Origin: Enterobacter sp. Bisph1
GTDB taxonomy: Bacteria > Pseudomonadota > Gammaproteobacteria > Enterobacterales > Enterobacteriaceae
Direction: 5' to 3'
NCBI RefSeq assembly: GCF_000814905.1
Contig: NZ_JXAG01000032.1
Span: 62,001-126,000 of the forward strand
DNA: 64,000 nucleotides
Positions 48,537 through 58,662 of this stretch are shown here, piece by piece. The position numbers were made by a program, and so were the translations under genes. Every line of letters begins with the position of its first letter. Position 1 is the first letter of the stretch. The notes beneath the pieces are model-generated. The model was not told the DNA's origin. It worked only from the letters and a program-made list of their open reading frames with translations, and ran no database searches.

Positions 48537-48760
48537 TAGCGGTCTCTCCAGTTCGGATGCTCAGCATCAAGAATATCTTCCAGCGCCTGAATACGTTCGC
48601 GCATGCGGGTTGCCTCTTGTGCGAGCTCCACCAGCCGCTGCTGCTCGTTTTGATGCAGTTCGCTGCGCGATGTGCGGTTGTTGTAATGCAGCCATAACCA
48701 GACCGGCAACACGAACAAAATGAACAGTGTCAGGGGAATAGCCAGAAAAAGCGTGCTCAT
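48536..48760 (-). CDS. pspB: Phage-shock protein B
   Basis: The 74-residue protein has one N-terminal transmembrane helix (FLAIPLTLFILFVLPVWLWLHY) and a cytosolic coiled coil ending DILDAEHPNWRDR, as in E. coli PspB. It acts with PspC as the membrane sensor of the phage-shock response. Confidence 0.96.
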   Translation of the reverse strand: MSTLFLAIPLTLFILFVLPVWLWLHYNNRTSRSELHQNEQQRLVELAQEATRMRERIQALEDILDAEHPNWRDR

Positions 48761-48812
48761 GTGTACTCCTTACAGCGAATGATGCGCGGCATCTTCTGAT
48801 GCCGCCGTTTTA

Positions 48813-49481
48813 TTATTGATTATCCTGCTTCATTTTGGCTTTCAACTGCGCCAGCTGCTCGCTGATTTCATCATCGGTACGCAGCTCGGCAAACTGCTGA
48901 TCCAGCGTTTTCTGTTTACCAAAACCGTGGCTTTCCGCTTCGGCTTCCATCTGATCGATACGACGTTCAAAGGACTCAAAACGTGCCATCGCTTCATCGA
49001 TTTTACCGCTGTCGAGCTGACGGCGAACATCACGGGAAGAGCTGGCCGCCTGGTGACGTAAGGTTAACGCCTGCTGACGGGCGCGGGTTTCGCTGAGTTT
49101 ATTTTCCAGCTCGCCAATCTCTTTTTTCATCCGCGTGAGGCTTTCGTCCACCAGCGTCACTTCCTCTTCGAGGGAAGCGATAAGCGTCGTCAGTTTTTGC
49201 TTCTCAATCAGCGCCGCACGCGCCAGGTCGTCTTTCTCTTTACGCAGCGCCAGCTCAGCTTTCTCCTGCCATTCGGTCTGCTGCGCGCTGGCCTGCTCAA
49301 TGCGACGCGACAGCTGCTTTTTCTCTGCCAGCGCGCGAGCGGACGTCGAACGCACTTCAACCAGCGTGTCTTCCATCTCCTGAATCATCAGGCGCACCAG
49401 TTTTTGCGGATCTTCGGCTTTTTCCAGCAGCGAATTGATGTTGGCGTTCACGATGTCGGCAAAACGAGAAAAAATACCCAT
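48813..49481 (-). CDS. pspA: Phage-shock protein A
   Basis: The 222-residue protein starts [19 protein letters not shown], an amphipathic membrane-binding helix, and continues as long coiled coils to [19 protein letters not shown]. It belongs to the PspA/Vipp1/ESCRT-III family. It inhibits PspF at rest and forms membrane-stabilising assemblies under stress. The ATG at 49481 gives the E. coli length; the frame extends 11 codons upstream. A sigma-54 promoter lies about 50 bases upstream. Confidence 0.97.
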   Translation of the reverse strand: MGIFSRFADIVNANINSLLEKAEDPQKLVRLMIQEMEDTLVEVRSTSARALAEKKQLSRRIEQASAQQTEWQEKAELALRKEKDDLARAALIEKQKLTTLIASLEEEVTLVDESLTRMKKEIGELENKLSETRARQQALTLRHQAASSSRDVRRQLDSGKIDEAMARFESFERRIDQMEAEAESHGFGKQKTLDQQFAELRTDDEISEQLAQLKAKMKQDNQ

Positions 49482-49531
49482 AATCTGTTCCTCTTGATTT
49501 ATGTAATCGGGCAAGGCCCTGCTGCTGTGTT

Positions 49532-49550
49532 ATTACAATCTTCGTGCCAA
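49532..49550 (-). promoter_or_regulatory. Sigma-54 promoter of the psp operon
   Basis: On the minus strand TTGGCACGAAGATTGTAAT has the -24 GG and -12 GC-type elements (TTGGCACG, four bases, TTGTA) of sigma-54 promoters, nearly the same as the E. coli pspA promoter. PspF, encoded divergently, should bind upstream in the remaining ~100 bases, assisted by IHF. Confidence 0.9.
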
Positions 49551-49648
49551 CTTTTTATGTTATTGAAATTAAAGCTTATCAATCGTTTTACCCCAACGCT
49601 AACCTGGGCTACAGTAGTTAATCTCACTAACATGTGGCGAATTTCATC

Positions 49649-50629
49649 ATGACGGAACCTAAAGATAATCTGCTCGGCGAAGCCAACAGCTTTATTGAGG
49701 TGCTGGAACAAGTCTCACGCCTTGCCCCCCTTGATAAGCCGGTGCTGGTGATCGGCGAGCGCGGCACCGGTAAAGAGCTGATTGCCAACCGCCTGCACTT
49801 CCTCTCGCCCCGCTGGCAAGGGCCATTTATCTCCCTTAACTGCGCGGCGTTAAATGAAAATCTGCTGGATTCCGAACTCTTCGGTCATGAAGCCGGGGCG
49901 TTTACCGGCGCGCAAAAACGCCATCCTGGCCGTTTTGAACGCGCCGATGGCGGAACGCTGTTTCTTGACGAACTGGCCACCGCACCGATGTTAGTGCAGG
50001 AGAAACTGTTGCGGGTGATTGAGTATGGCGAGCTGGAACGCGTGGGCGGCAGCCAGCCGTTGCAGGTCAACGTACGGCTTATCTGCGCCACCAACGCCGA
50101 TCTACCACAAATGGTGGCGGACGGTTTATTCCGCGCCGATCTGCTCGACCGGCTGGCCTTTGATGTCGTGCAGCTTCCCCCGCTGCGGCGGCGTCAGAGT
50201 GACATCATGTTAATGGCGGATCATTTTGCCATTCAAATGTGCCGTGAACTGAAGTTACCCCTCTTCCCGGGCTTTACGGATCATGCCCGCGATGTGCTGC
50301 TTAATTACGCCTGGCCGGGTAATATTCGCGAGCTTAAAAATGTTGTCGAGCGCTCCGTTTACCGCCACGGCAGCAGCGATACCCCACTGGATTCCATCAT
50401 CCTCGATCCCTTTAACCGTGAAAGCCTCAGTGAAACACCCGTTGCGACGGCAAACGCGATGCAGCCGACGCTGCCGCTGGATTTACGTCAGTTTCAGCTC
50501 CAGCAAGAGCGGGAATTGCTGCAAGCCAGCCTGCAGCAGGCAAAATTCAACCAAAAACGCGCCGCCGAATTGCTCGGCCTCACCTATCATCAGCTGCGGG
50601 CGCTGTTGAAAAAACATCAAATTAATTGA
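49649..50629 (+). CDS. pspF: Psp operon activator PspF
   Basis: The 326-residue sigma-54 enhancer-binding protein has an AAA+ domain with Walker A GERGTGKE, the GAFTGA loop (HEAGAFTGAQK), Walker B (GGTLFLDELA), an arginine-finger region and a C-terminal Fis-type helix-turn-helix (QKRAAELLGLTYHQLRALLK). It has no N-terminal receiver domain; PspA is its regulator. The ATG at 49649 aligns with E. coli PspF; the frame extends five codons upstream. It is followed directly by sapA; the E. coli puu and ymjA genes are missing between them. Confidence 0.96.
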   Translation: MTEPKDNLLGEANSFIEVLEQVSRLAPLDKPVLVIGERGTGKELIANRLHFLSPRWQGPFISLNCAALNENLLDSELFGHEAGAFTGAQKRHPGRFERADGGTLFLDELATAPMLVQEKLLRVIEYGELERVGGSQPLQVNVRLICATNADLPQMVADGLFRADLLDRLAFDVVQLPPLRRRQSDIMLMADHFAIQMCRELKLPLFPGFTDHARDVLLNYAWPGNIRELKNVVERSVYRHGSSDTPLDSIILDPFNRESLSETPVATANAMQPTLPLDLRQFQLQQERELLQASLQQAKFNQKRAAELLGLTYHQLRALLKKHQIN

Positions 50630-50727
50630 AATCGTCGACAATAGCAGCAGTCGTTAGCAGACATTTGTACGAAGCCATAGCAAGTGCGATACACTTTGCA
50701 CATGAATCTAAATACGTTGAAAAAAGC

Positions 50728-52368
50728 ATGCGTCTGGTTTTCTCTTCTCTGCTATTGACCGCAAGCCTGGCGACAGGATTTGCGCAGGCAGCGCCACCGC
50801 TTCCTCAGCAAGCGGATATTCGCGACAGCGGCTTTGTCTACTGCGTTAATGGCCAGGTTGACACCTTCAATCCGCAAAAAGTGAGCAGCGGTCTGATTGT
50901 CGATACGCTGGCGGCACAGCTTTATGACCGCTTACTGGATGTCGATCCCTATACCTACCGACTGGTGCCAGAGCTGGCGGAAAGCTGGGAAGTGCTGGAT
51001 AACGGCGCAACGTATCGTTTTCGTCTGCGCGAGGGTGTGCCTTTCCAGAAAACCGCATGGTTTACGCCGCACCGCTCGCTGAATGCCGATGATGTGGTGT
51101 TCACCTTTCAACGCATCTTTTCGCGTAACCATCCGTGGCATAACGTTAACGGCGATGATTTCCCCTATTTCGACAGTTTGCAGTTTGCCGACTCTGTCGA
51201 CAGCGTACGCAAGCTGGATAACCGTACCGTCGAGTTTCGCCTGAAAAAACCGGACGCCTCCTTTTTATGGCATCTGGCAACTCATTATGCTTCGATCATG
51301 TCCGCGGAATATGCCAGCCAGCTGGAAAAGAGCGATCGTCAGGAACAGTTAGATCGACAACCGGTCGGAACCGGACCTTATAAACTGGATGAATACCGCG
51401 CGGGGCAATATATTCGGTTACAACGTCACGAGAAGTTCTGGCGCGGTAAGCCTTTGATGCAACAGGTGGTGGTCGATCTTGGCTCCGGCGGCACCGGCCG
51501 TTTATCGAAGCTGCTCACCGGCGAGTGCGATGTGCTGGCCTGGCCTGCCGCCAGCCAGTTAACGATTCTGCGCGACGACCCGCGTTTACGTTTGACGCTG
51601 CGCCCGGGGATGAACATTGCCTATCTGGCGTTTAACACCAATAAACCGCCGCTGGATAACCCGGATGTTCGTCATGCGCTGGCCCTGTCGATCAATAACC
51701 AGCGTCTGATGCAGTCGATTTACTACGGCACCGCAGAAACCGCCGCCTCAATTTTACCCCGCGCCTCCTGGGCCTACGATAACGATGCCCGCGTAACGGA
51801 GTACGATCCGGCAAAATCCCGCGAGCGTTTAAAAGCGCTGGGGGTGGAGAATCTGACGCTGCAGCTGTGGGTGCCGACCAGTTCGCAGCCCTGGAACCCG
51901 AGTCCGCTGAAAACCGCCGAGCTTATCCAGGCGGATTTGGCTCAGGTGGGCGTGAAAGTGGTGATTGTCCCGGTCGAAGGTCGCTTCCAGGAAGCGCGTT
52001 TGATGGATATGAATCATGATTTAACCCTCGCCGGTTGGGCGACGGACAGTAACGACCCGGACAGTTTCTTCCGCCCGCTGCTGAGCTGTGCGGCAATCAA
52101 CTCGCAGACCAATTTTGCCCACTGGTGCAATCGCGAATTTGACGAGGTGTTGCAAAAAGCGCTCGCTTCCCAGCAGCTTGCCGCCCGAATTGATGATTAT
52201 GATGAAGCGCAACAGATTCTGGCGCGCGAACTACCGGTGCTGCCGCTGGCCTCTTCCCTGCGCTTGCAGGCCTATCGTTATGATATTAAAGGGCTGGTGC
52301 TGAGCCCGTTCGGCAGCGCCTCTTTTGCCGGTGTATCGCGGGAAAAACAAGAGGTATCACCGCCATGA
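50728..52368 (+). CDS. sapA: Periplasmic peptide-binding protein SapA
   Basis: The 546-residue SBP_bac_5 protein has a signal peptide ([21 protein letters not shown]) and a body matching E. coli SapA (547 residues). In Salmonella and Haemophilus SapA binds antimicrobial peptides and haem-type ligands and protects the cell. The ATG at 50728 is chosen for the signal peptide; the frame extends 34 codons upstream through the promoter region. A possible sigma-70 promoter is TTGTAC (50665) with GATACA (50688), spacing 17. It overlaps sapB by four bases in the sapABCDF operon. Confidence 0.95.
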   Translation: MRLVFSSLLLTASLATGFAQAAPPLPQQADIRDSGFVYCVNGQVDTFNPQKVSSGLIVDTLAAQLYDRLLDVDPYTYRLVPELAESWEVLDNGATYRFRLREGVPFQKTAWFTPHRSLNADDVVFTFQRIFSRNHPWHNVNGDDFPYFDSLQFADSVDSVRKLDNRTVEFRLKKPDASFLWHLATHYASIMSAEYASQLEKSDRQEQLDRQPVGTGPYKLDEYRAGQYIRLQRHEKFWRGKPLMQQVVVDLGSGGTGRLSKLLTGECDVLAWPAASQLTILRDDPRLRLTLRPGMNIAYLAFNTNKPPLDNPDVRHALALSINNQRLMQSIYYGTAETAASILPRASWAYDNDARVTEYDPAKSRERLKALGVENLTLQLWVPTSSQPWNPSPLKTAELIQADLAQVGVKVVIVPVEGRFQEARLMDMNHDLTLAGWATDSNDPDSFFRPLLSCAAINSQTNFAHWCNREFDEVLQKALASQQLAARIDDYDEAQQILARELPVLPLASSLRLQAYRYDIKGLVLSPFGSASFAGVSREKQEVSPP

Positions 52369-53330
52369 TTATCTTCACTCTGCGCCGCCTGCTATTACTG
52401 CTGGTCACGCTATTTTTACTCACCTTTGTCGGCTTTAGCCTCAGCTATTTCACCCCGCATGCCCCGCTACAGGGCGCTTCGTTGTGGAATGCCTGGGTGT
52501 TCTGGTTTAACGGCCTGCTGCAGTGGGATTTTGGCGTTTCCAGTATTAACGGTCAGTTGATTTCGGAGCAGCTCAAAGAGGTCTTTCCCGCCACCATGGA
52601 GCTGTGTCTGCTGTCGTTTGGCGCGGCGCTCATTATCGGCATTCCCCTTGGGATGTACGCCGGGGTGATGCGCGGCAAGTGGCAGGATAAAGCAATCAGC
52701 GCCTTTGCCCTGCTGGGTTTCTCGATTCCGGTTTTTTGGCTGGCGCTGCTGCTGACGCTCTTTTTCTCCCTTAATCTCGGCTGGCTGCCGGTTTCCGGCC
52801 GTTTCGACCTGCTGTATGAAGTGAAAACGGTCACCGGCTTTTCGTTAGTGGATGCGTGGCTGTCCGATTCGCCCTGGCGCGACGAAATGATGATAAGCGC
52901 CTTGCGCCACCTCGTATTGCCGGTGTTAACCCTGGCGGTGGTGCCCACGACAGAAGTGATTCGCCTGATGCGTATCAGCACTACCGAGGTGTTCGATAAG
53001 AACTACATCAAAGCGGCGGCTACGCGCGGTCTTTCGCGTTTTACCATTCTGCGCCGCCATGTGTTACATAACGCGTTGCCACCGGTTATCCCCCGTCTGG
53101 GGCTGCAGTTTTCCACCATGCTGACGCTGGCGATGATCACCGAAATGGTCTTTAGCTGGCCTGGGCTTGGGCGCTGGATGATTAACGCGATTCGCCAGCA
53201 GGATTATGCGGCGATTTCCGCCGGTGTGATGGTGATAGGCTCGCTGGTTATTATTGTTAATGTGCTTTCCGATATTCTCGGCGCACTGGCCAATCCGTTG
53301 AAACATAAGGAATGGTATGCCTTACGATAA
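52365..53330 (+). CDS. sapB: Sap transporter permease SapB
   Basis: The 321-residue inner-membrane permease has six predicted helices and the binding-protein-dependent transport signature (EAA loop) around [23 protein letters not shown]. It matches E. coli SapB. SapBCDF is reported to export putrescine in E. coli, while in other genera the system imports peptides. The end overlaps the sapC start by 14 bases. Confidence 0.95.
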   Translation: MIIFTLRRLLLLLVTLFLLTFVGFSLSYFTPHAPLQGASLWNAWVFWFNGLLQWDFGVSSINGQLISEQLKEVFPATMELCLLSFGAALIIGIPLGMYAGVMRGKWQDKAISAFALLGFSIPVFWLALLLTLFFSLNLGWLPVSGRFDLLYEVKTVTGFSLVDAWLSDSPWRDEMMISALRHLVLPVLTLAVVPTTEVIRLMRISTTEVFDKNYIKAAATRGLSRFTILRRHVLHNALPPVIPRLGLQFSTMLTLAMITEMVFSWPGLGRWMINAIRQQDYAAISAGVMVIGSLVIIVNVLSDILGALANPLKHKEWYALR

Positions 53331-54207
53331 CGTCTACAGCGAAAAGCGCCCGCCCGGCACGCTGCGTACCGCGTGGCGCAATTTTTATGCCGATACTGCG
53401 GCGATGATCGGCCTGTATGGCTGCGGCGCGCTGGCGCTGTTGTGTCTGTTCGGTCACTGGTTTGCCCCTTACGGCATTGACCAGCAGTTCCTCGGTTATC
53501 AGCTGCTGCCGCCCTCCTGGTCGCGCTATGGCGATGTCTCCTTTTTCCTCGGCACCGATGATTTAGGGCGCGATGTATTAAGCCGTATACTGAGCGGCGC
53601 GGCGCCCACCGTGGGCGGCGCATTTATCGTAACGCTCGCGGCAACCCTTTGTGGGCTGGGCCTTGGCGTTTTTGCCGGTGCGACCCATGGCCTGCGTTCT
53701 GCGGTGCTAAACCATATTCTTGATACCCTGCTGTCGATTCCCTCGCTGCTGCTGGCGATTATTGTGGTGGCATTTTTCGGCCCGCATCTTTCCCACGCCA
53801 TGTTTGCCGTCTGGCTGGCGCTGCTGCCGCGCATGGTGCGTTCGGTCTATAGCCTGGTGCATGATGAACTGGAAAAAGAGTATGTGGTTGCAGCCCGCCT
53901 GGATGGCGCGTCGACGTTGAATATTTTGTGGTTTGCCGTGCTGCCGAACATTACCGCCGGGATGGTGACAGAAGTTACCCGCGCGCTGTCGATGGCTATA
54001 CTTGATATTGCGGCTCTCGGTTTTCTCGACCTCGGTGCACAGCTGCCGTCGCCGGAATGGGGCGCAATGCTTGGCGATGCGCTGGAGCTTATTTACGTTG
54101 CGCCCTGGACCGTGATGTTGCCGGGTGCGGCGATTATGGTGAGCGTGCTGCTGATTAATATTTTGGGCGACGGGATCCGCCGTGCGATTGTGGCGGAGGT
54201 GGAATAA
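53317..54207 (+). CDS. sapC: Sap transporter permease SapC
   Basis: The 296-residue permease (DppC/OppC type) has six helices and the EAA-loop sequence [21 protein letters not shown]. The start, [14 protein letters not shown], fits E. coli SapC. It pairs with SapB to form the channel. Its stop shares one base with the sapD start (TAATG). Confidence 0.95.
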   Translation: MPYDNVYSEKRPPGTLRTAWRNFYADTAAMIGLYGCGALALLCLFGHWFAPYGIDQQFLGYQLLPPSWSRYGDVSFFLGTDDLGRDVLSRILSGAAPTVGGAFIVTLAATLCGLGLGVFAGATHGLRSAVLNHILDTLLSIPSLLLAIIVVAFFGPHLSHAMFAVWLALLPRMVRSVYSLVHDELEKEYVVAARLDGASTLNILWFAVLPNITAGMVTEVTRALSMAILDIAALGFLDLGAQLPSPEWGAMLGDALELIYVAPWTVMLPGAAIMVSVLLINILGDGIRRAIVAEVE

Positions 54208-55199
54208 TGCCGCTTCTTGATATTCGTAATCTGACCATCGAAGTCAAAACCGGTGATGACTGGGTAAAAGCCGTTGATCGCATCAGCCTGACGCTGGCGG
54301 AAGGTGAAATCCGCGGTCTGGTGGGTGAATCCGGCTCGGGGAAAAGTTTAATCGCCAAAGCCATTTGCGGCGTGACCAAAGATAACTGGCGCGTTACCGC
54401 AGACCGTATGCGCTTTGACGATATCGATCTGCTGCGCCTCTCCGCCCGCGAGCGGCGTAAGCTGCTCGGCCACAACGTGTCGATGATCTTCCAGGAACCG
54501 CAATCGTGTCTCGATCCCTCCGAACGCGTGGGCAAACAGCTGATGCAGAATATCCCCGGCTGGACGTGGAAAGGCCGCTGGTGGCAACGGATCGGCTGGC
54601 GTAAGCGCCGCGCCATTGAGCTGCTGCACCGCGTGGGGATTAAAGATCATAAAGATGCCATGCGCAGCTTCCCTTACGAGCTGACGGAAGGTGAATGTCA
54701 GAAAGTGATGATTGCCATCGCGCTGGCTAACCAGCCGCGTTTGTTGATTGCCGATGAACCCACCAACGCGATGGAGCCAACCACGCAGGCGCAGATTTTC
54801 CGTCTGCTCGACAGGCTTAATCAGAATAACAACACCACCATTATGTTGATTAGCCACGATCTGCAAATGCTCAGCAAATGGGCCGACCGCATCAATGTAA
54901 TGTATTGCGGCCAGACCGTCGAAACTGCCCCCAGCGAAGAGCTGATTGCGACGCCGCATCATCCCTATACCCAGGCGCTGATCCGCGCCATTCCAGACTT
55001 CGGCAGCGCAATGCCACATAAAAGTCGCCTGAATACGATGCCCGGCGCGATCCCCTTGCTGGAGCACTTGCCCATTGGCTGCCGTTTGGGGCCTCGCTGC
55101 CCTTACGCTCAGCGTAAATGTGTGGAAACACCGCGGTTAGCCGGAGCAAGAAACCATCTCTTCGCCTGCCATTTCCCGCTGAATATGGAGAGTGAATAA
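54207..55199 (+). CDS. sapD: Sap transporter ATPase SapD
   Basis: The 330-residue ABC ATPase has Walker A GESGSGKS (about residues 40-47), Walker B ([12 protein letters not shown]), an H-loop (LISHDLQ) and an oligopeptide-transporter C-terminal domain with clustered cysteines ([14 protein letters not shown]). The signature is LTEGECQK instead of LSGGQ, as in SapD of E. coli. E. coli SapD also supplies ATP binding for the Trk potassium system. It lies one base before sapF. Confidence 0.95.
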   Translation: MPLLDIRNLTIEVKTGDDWVKAVDRISLTLAEGEIRGLVGESGSGKSLIAKAICGVTKDNWRVTADRMRFDDIDLLRLSARERRKLLGHNVSMIFQEPQSCLDPSERVGKQLMQNIPGWTWKGRWWQRIGWRKRRAIELLHRVGIKDHKDAMRSFPYELTEGECQKVMIAIALANQPRLLIADEPTNAMEPTTQAQIFRLLDRLNQNNNTTIMLISHDLQMLSKWADRINVMYCGQTVETAPSEELIATPHHPYTQALIRAIPDFGSAMPHKSRLNTMPGAIPLLEHLPIGCRLGPRCPYAQRKCVETPRLAGARNHLFACHFPLNMESE

Positions 55200-55200
55200 G

Positions 55201-56007
55201 ATGGTCGAAACATTACTTGAAGTGCGCAACCTGAGTAAGACCTTCCGCTACCGCACCGGCTGGTTTCGCCGCCAGACGGTGGAAGCGGTTAAACCGCTGA
55301 GTTTTACCCTGCGTGAGCGCCAAACGCTGGCGATTATCGGCGAGAACGGTTCCGGCAAATCGACGCTGGCGAAAATGCTGGCCGGGATGATCGAGCCCTC
55401 AGCGGGTGAACTGGTTATTGACGACCAGCCGCTGCGTTACGGCGATTACACCTTTCGTAGCCAGCATATTCGCATGATTTTTCAGGACCCGACTACCTCC
55501 CTTAATCCGCGCCAGCGCCTGTCACAAATTCTCGATTTCCCGCTGCGGCTGAATACGGAACTTGAGCCGGAAGCGCGACGCAAGCGCATTCTTGAAACCC
55601 TGCGCATGGTCGGTCTGCTACCGGATCATGTTAGTTATTACCCGCATATGCTGGCACCGGGGCAAAAACAGCGTCTCGGGCTGGCACGGGCGCTGATCCT
55701 GCGCCCCAAAGTCATTATTGCTGATGAAGCGCTGGCGTCGCTGGATATGTCGATGCGTTCACAATTAATTAATTTGATGCTGGAGTTACAGGAAAAACAG
55801 GGTATTTCATATATTTATGTCACTCAGCATATCGGTATGATGAAACATATCAGCGATCAACTGCTGGTGATGCATCAAGGGGAAGTGGTTGAGCGCGGCA
55901 GTACCGCCGATGTGCTCGCGTCGCCGCTGCATGATTTAACAAAACGCCTTATCGCTGGCCATTTTGGCGAGGCGTTAACCGCCGATGCATGGCGAAAAGA
56001 CCGCTGA
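55201..56007 (+). CDS. sapF: Sap transporter ATPase SapF
   Basis: The 268-residue ABC ATPase has Walker A GENGSGKS (about residues 47-54), Walker B VIIADEAL and an H-loop-like VTQHIG. The signature is LAPGQKQR rather than LSGGQ, a feature shared with E. coli SapF. It forms the second nucleotide-binding subunit with SapD. The ATG at 55201 is the E. coli start; GTG at 55192 would add three codons and overlap sapD. Confidence 0.95.
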   Translation: MVETLLEVRNLSKTFRYRTGWFRRQTVEAVKPLSFTLRERQTLAIIGENGSGKSTLAKMLAGMIEPSAGELVIDDQPLRYGDYTFRSQHIRMIFQDPTTSLNPRQRLSQILDFPLRLNTELEPEARRKRILETLRMVGLLPDHVSYYPHMLAPGQKQRLGLARALILRPKVIIADEALASLDMSMRSQLINLMLELQEKQGISYIYVTQHIGMMKHISDQLLVMHQGEVVERGSTADVLASPLHDLTKRLIAGHFGEALTADAWRKDR

Positions 56008-56325
56008 TGTCACTGCATTAACTCACCCGGCAGCGCACAATCTGAGCGCCGGGTGTTAATCTTCAATGCGGGAAATAATACTTTCATGGCACAATGCTTT
56101 GAAGGGTTAATTATTCACTAAATAATCATCCTGTTTTCACCAGGTGAATATTTTTCTTGCAATAAAAGATTATTTTTTGCGCCAAATTTTTGTCGTCTGC
56201 TGCTTATAAAATAATGCCTGGCGGTTCATAACGCGCGCCTGAACCTCGCGTTATGCGCGTAAAAGAAACCCCAAAGTTGCAAGAGTGTTGAACATCATGC
56301 AGATTTGAGGAGTAAGGCATTGTTA
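56008..56325. other. Intergenic region after sapF
   Basis: This 318-base stretch begins with an imperfect inverted repeat (CACCCGGC...GCCGGGTG, about 56024-56056) without a T run, which may stabilise the sap mRNA 3' end or act as a REP-like element. The rest is AT-rich and should hold the promoter of the glycosyltransferase gene. I see no gene here. Confidence 0.4.
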
Positions 56326-57279
56326 ATGCGTAAGATTAAATTGAGTATTATCGTTCCTTATTATAATTCACGTGATTACATTGCTGAATGCCTTAACTCT
56401 ATCTTTCCGCATTTAACGGGCGATATTGAACTTATTATTGTTAATGACGGCTCCATGGATGACAGCCCAGCGATTATCGATCGTTTAACCCAGAATCATG
56501 ACAACATCATGGTTATTCATCAGAAAAATGCCGGACTCTCAGTAGCAAGAAATAAAGGAATAGCCGCTGCCACAGGGGAATATATTGCCTTATTAGATTC
56601 TGATGATTTCTTTTATCCTGATTTCTGGGATGAAATTTTACCGATAATTAATGACTCGACCATTGATATCGTCGAATTCAACGCCAATCAATTCGAAGGT
56701 ACGGTTTCAAATATTGTCGAACATATTGATAGCTCAGTATTTTCGGGTAGAATAGAGATTACATCCGTTCAACAACTGACGCCAGCATTTAAACGCTGCA
56801 AGTGGTATCCCTGGGCGCGAGTATATAAGACTTCTTTTTCCCGTGATTTTAATATTGCGTTCCCTGTCGGTAGATTGTACGAGGATATGAGCACCATTCC
56901 GGCTATTTATTTGCAGAGTAAAGTCATTTATGGCATTAATAAATCGCTGATAGGCTATCGCTATCATAAAAAAAGTATCACGCAAACCTTCAGACAAAAG
57001 GATTTAATTGATTTAGTTTATGCTGCTCAATCTCTTGCACAGCTGGCGGAAGGCAAAGAAGAGATAAAAAAAACGCTCTTTCCGACCATGCAAAGAATTT
57101 TCAACTTCATCAAATATACGCTGGTGAGAAACGAAGGCGCAGAACTCCTTTTATCCGAACAGAAATCGTTACGTGCAGCGCTGCTGCCTTTTATTTATTA
57201 CTTTAAAGCGTCCCGTAAAGTACAAATTGTGATGTTGCCTTTATATCTCAATACCGTTGTCCGGCTGAAGAAAAAATAA
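56326..57279 (+). CDS. Family 2 glycosyltransferase
   Basis: The 317-residue GT-A enzyme starts MRKIKLSIIVPYYNSRDYI, with the nucleotide-sugar motif VNDGSMDDSP, a DXD-type metal site in LLDSDDFF (about residues 87-94) and an ED motif in LYEDMSTIP as candidate catalytic base. The C-terminus is basic. Such enzymes add a sugar to LPS core, exopolysaccharide or a lipid carrier; the acceptor is unknown. GAGGAG eight bases before ATG 56326 fixes the start. The gene is more AT-rich than sap and fabI on either side and stands alone, suggesting acquisition. Confidence 0.85.
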   Translation: MRKIKLSIIVPYYNSRDYIAECLNSIFPHLTGDIELIIVNDGSMDDSPAIIDRLTQNHDNIMVIHQKNAGLSVARNKGIAAATGEYIALLDSDDFFYPDFWDEILPIINDSTIDIVEFNANQFEGTVSNIVEHIDSSVFSGRIEITSVQQLTPAFKRCKWYPWARVYKTSFSRDFNIAFPVGRLYEDMSTIPAIYLQSKVIYGINKSLIGYRYHKKSITQTFRQKDLIDLVYAAQSLAQLAEGKEEIKKTLFPTMQRIFNFIKYTLVRNEGAELLLSEQKSLRAALLPFIYYFKASRKVQIVMLPLYLNTVVRLKKK

Positions 57280-57697
57280 CCCCTGTGCTGGTCGGGTGAC
57301 AGAATTCGCGTACGGGTAAAGGGTGGTAATAACAGATTCATACCCAGCCGTGAGCTGAAATAAAAACGGCTGTAAAAGTAGCGATCCTTTCTCTCTGGTT
57401 GGATGAGGCGAACCTGTTAGCCGGTGATATACTGGAGCAGTGCTGGCAGAGATGAAAAGGTAAAAGTGTATTTTTATCCGCTATACGTATTCGGCATCTC
57501 TGCTGCAACTTTAGCCACTCCCTTTGCCGGGGCGCTCCCGTGGCAGCTTTCGGGACCTCAGCCGCGAGAAACGCCTGAGAAATAGCGTGACACAAAGGGT
57601 CGTGAGTGGGATATAATTTCGCACTATTTTGAAATGCTGCCTGTAACGCTATGATTTACAAGGCGCATAATAAGCAATGAATATAAGGATTAAAGCT
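57280..57697. other. Intergenic region upstream of fabI
   Basis: These 418 bases contain the fabI promoter; a consensus -10 box TATAAT lies at 57612-57617, about 80 bases before the fabI ATG, with a poor -35. E. coli has ycjD in this interval; I do not find it. A minus-strand frame at 57338-57595 has no ribosome site or domain and is not called. Confidence 0.45.
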
Positions 57698-58486
57698 ATG
57701 GGTTTTCTTTCCGGTAAGCGCATTCTGGTGACTGGCGTTGCCAGCAAACTCTCCATCGCATACGGTATCGCGCAGGCAATGCATCGCGAAGGCGCGGAGC
57801 TGGCCTTCACCTACCAGAATGACAAGCTGAAAGGCCGCGTTGAAGAGTTTGCCGCCCAGCTGGGTTCCAGCATCGTTCTGGAATGTGATGTCGCAAAAGA
57901 TGAAAGCATCGATGCCCTGTTCACCGACCTGGCAAAAAGCTGGCCGAAATTCGATGGCTTCGTTCACTCCATCGGTTTCGCACCGGGCGATCAGCTGGAT
58001 GGCGATTACGTTAACGCGGTAACCCGCGAAGGCTTCAAAATCGCTCACGACATCAGCTCTTACAGCTTTGTTGCGATGGCCAAAGCCTGCCGCGAAATGC
58101 TCAACCCAGGTTCCGCGCTGCTGACCCTCTCCTACCTCGGCGCTGAACGTGCGATCCCGAACTATAACGTGATGGGCCTGGCGAAAGCCTCTCTGGAAGC
58201 CAACGTGCGCTATATGGCGAACGCGATGGGCCCGGAAGGCATCCGTGTTAACGGTATCTCCGCCGGTCCGATCCGTACGCTGGCCGCCTCCGGTATTAAA
58301 GATTTCCGTAAAATGCTGGCGCATTGTGAAGCGGTTACGCCGATTCGCCGTACCGTCACCATCGAAGACGTGGGCAACTCTGCCGCGTTCCTGTGCTCCG
58401 ATCTCTCCGCCGGTATCTCCGGTGAAGTGGTTCATGTCGACGGCGGTTTCAACATCGCGGCGATGAACGAGCTGGAAATTAAATAA
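57698..58486 (+). CDS. fabI: Enoyl-ACP reductase FabI
   Basis: The 262-residue SDR-type enzyme matches E. coli Fab[22 protein letters not shown] at the N-terminus and the catalytic Tyr/Lys pair in [11 protein letters not shown] (Tyr156, Lys163). It reduces trans-2-enoyl-ACP with NADH in each cycle of fatty acid elongation and is the target of triclosan and isoniazid-like inhibitors. The Gly93 region ([10 protein letters not shown]) is unchanged, so no triclosan-resistance substitution is seen there. The ATG at 57698 is the E. coli start. Confidence 0.97.
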   Translation: MGFLSGKRILVTGVASKLSIAYGIAQAMHREGAELAFTYQNDKLKGRVEEFAAQLGSSIVLECDVAKDESIDALFTDLAKSWPKFDGFVHSIGFAPGDQLDGDYVNAVTREGFKIAHDISSYSFVAMAKACREMLNPGSALLTLSYLGAERAIPNYNVMGLAKASLEANVRYMANAMGPEGIRVNGISAGPIRTLAASGIKDFRKMLAHCEAVTPIRRTVTIEDVGNSAAFLCSDLSAGISGEVVHVDGGFNIAAMNELEIK

Positions 58487-58490
58487 TCCC

Positions 58491-58519
58491 CAACGCCCCT
58501 TCTGATGAAGGGGCGTTTT
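58491..58519 (+). terminator. Rho-independent terminator after fabI
   Basis: A ten-pair stem ACGCCCCTTC / GAAGGGGCGT with loop TGAT is followed by TTTT, seven bases past the fabI stop. Confidence 0.92.
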
Positions 58520-58662
58520 TCGATATGCCTTTCTGATATTTATTATCACCTAACATTCTTTTATCCCTCATCGCCATTACGCCAGGATTAAGCAGCAAAA
58601 CAGATCCGGCGCCCAGACATGCCGTCGTATCCGGATCGCCACTTTCAGACCAAGGAACGACC

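Noticed and set aside
54207-56007. Non-canonical ABC signatures in SapD (LTEGE) and SapF (LAPGQ) as decay
   Set aside because: The same variants occur in the E. coli proteins as I recall them, and all other ATPase motifs are intact.
57338-57595. 85-codon minus-strand frame before fabI
   Set aside because: No Shine-Dalgarno sequence or family resemblance; it is not ycjD and it covers promoter-type sequence.
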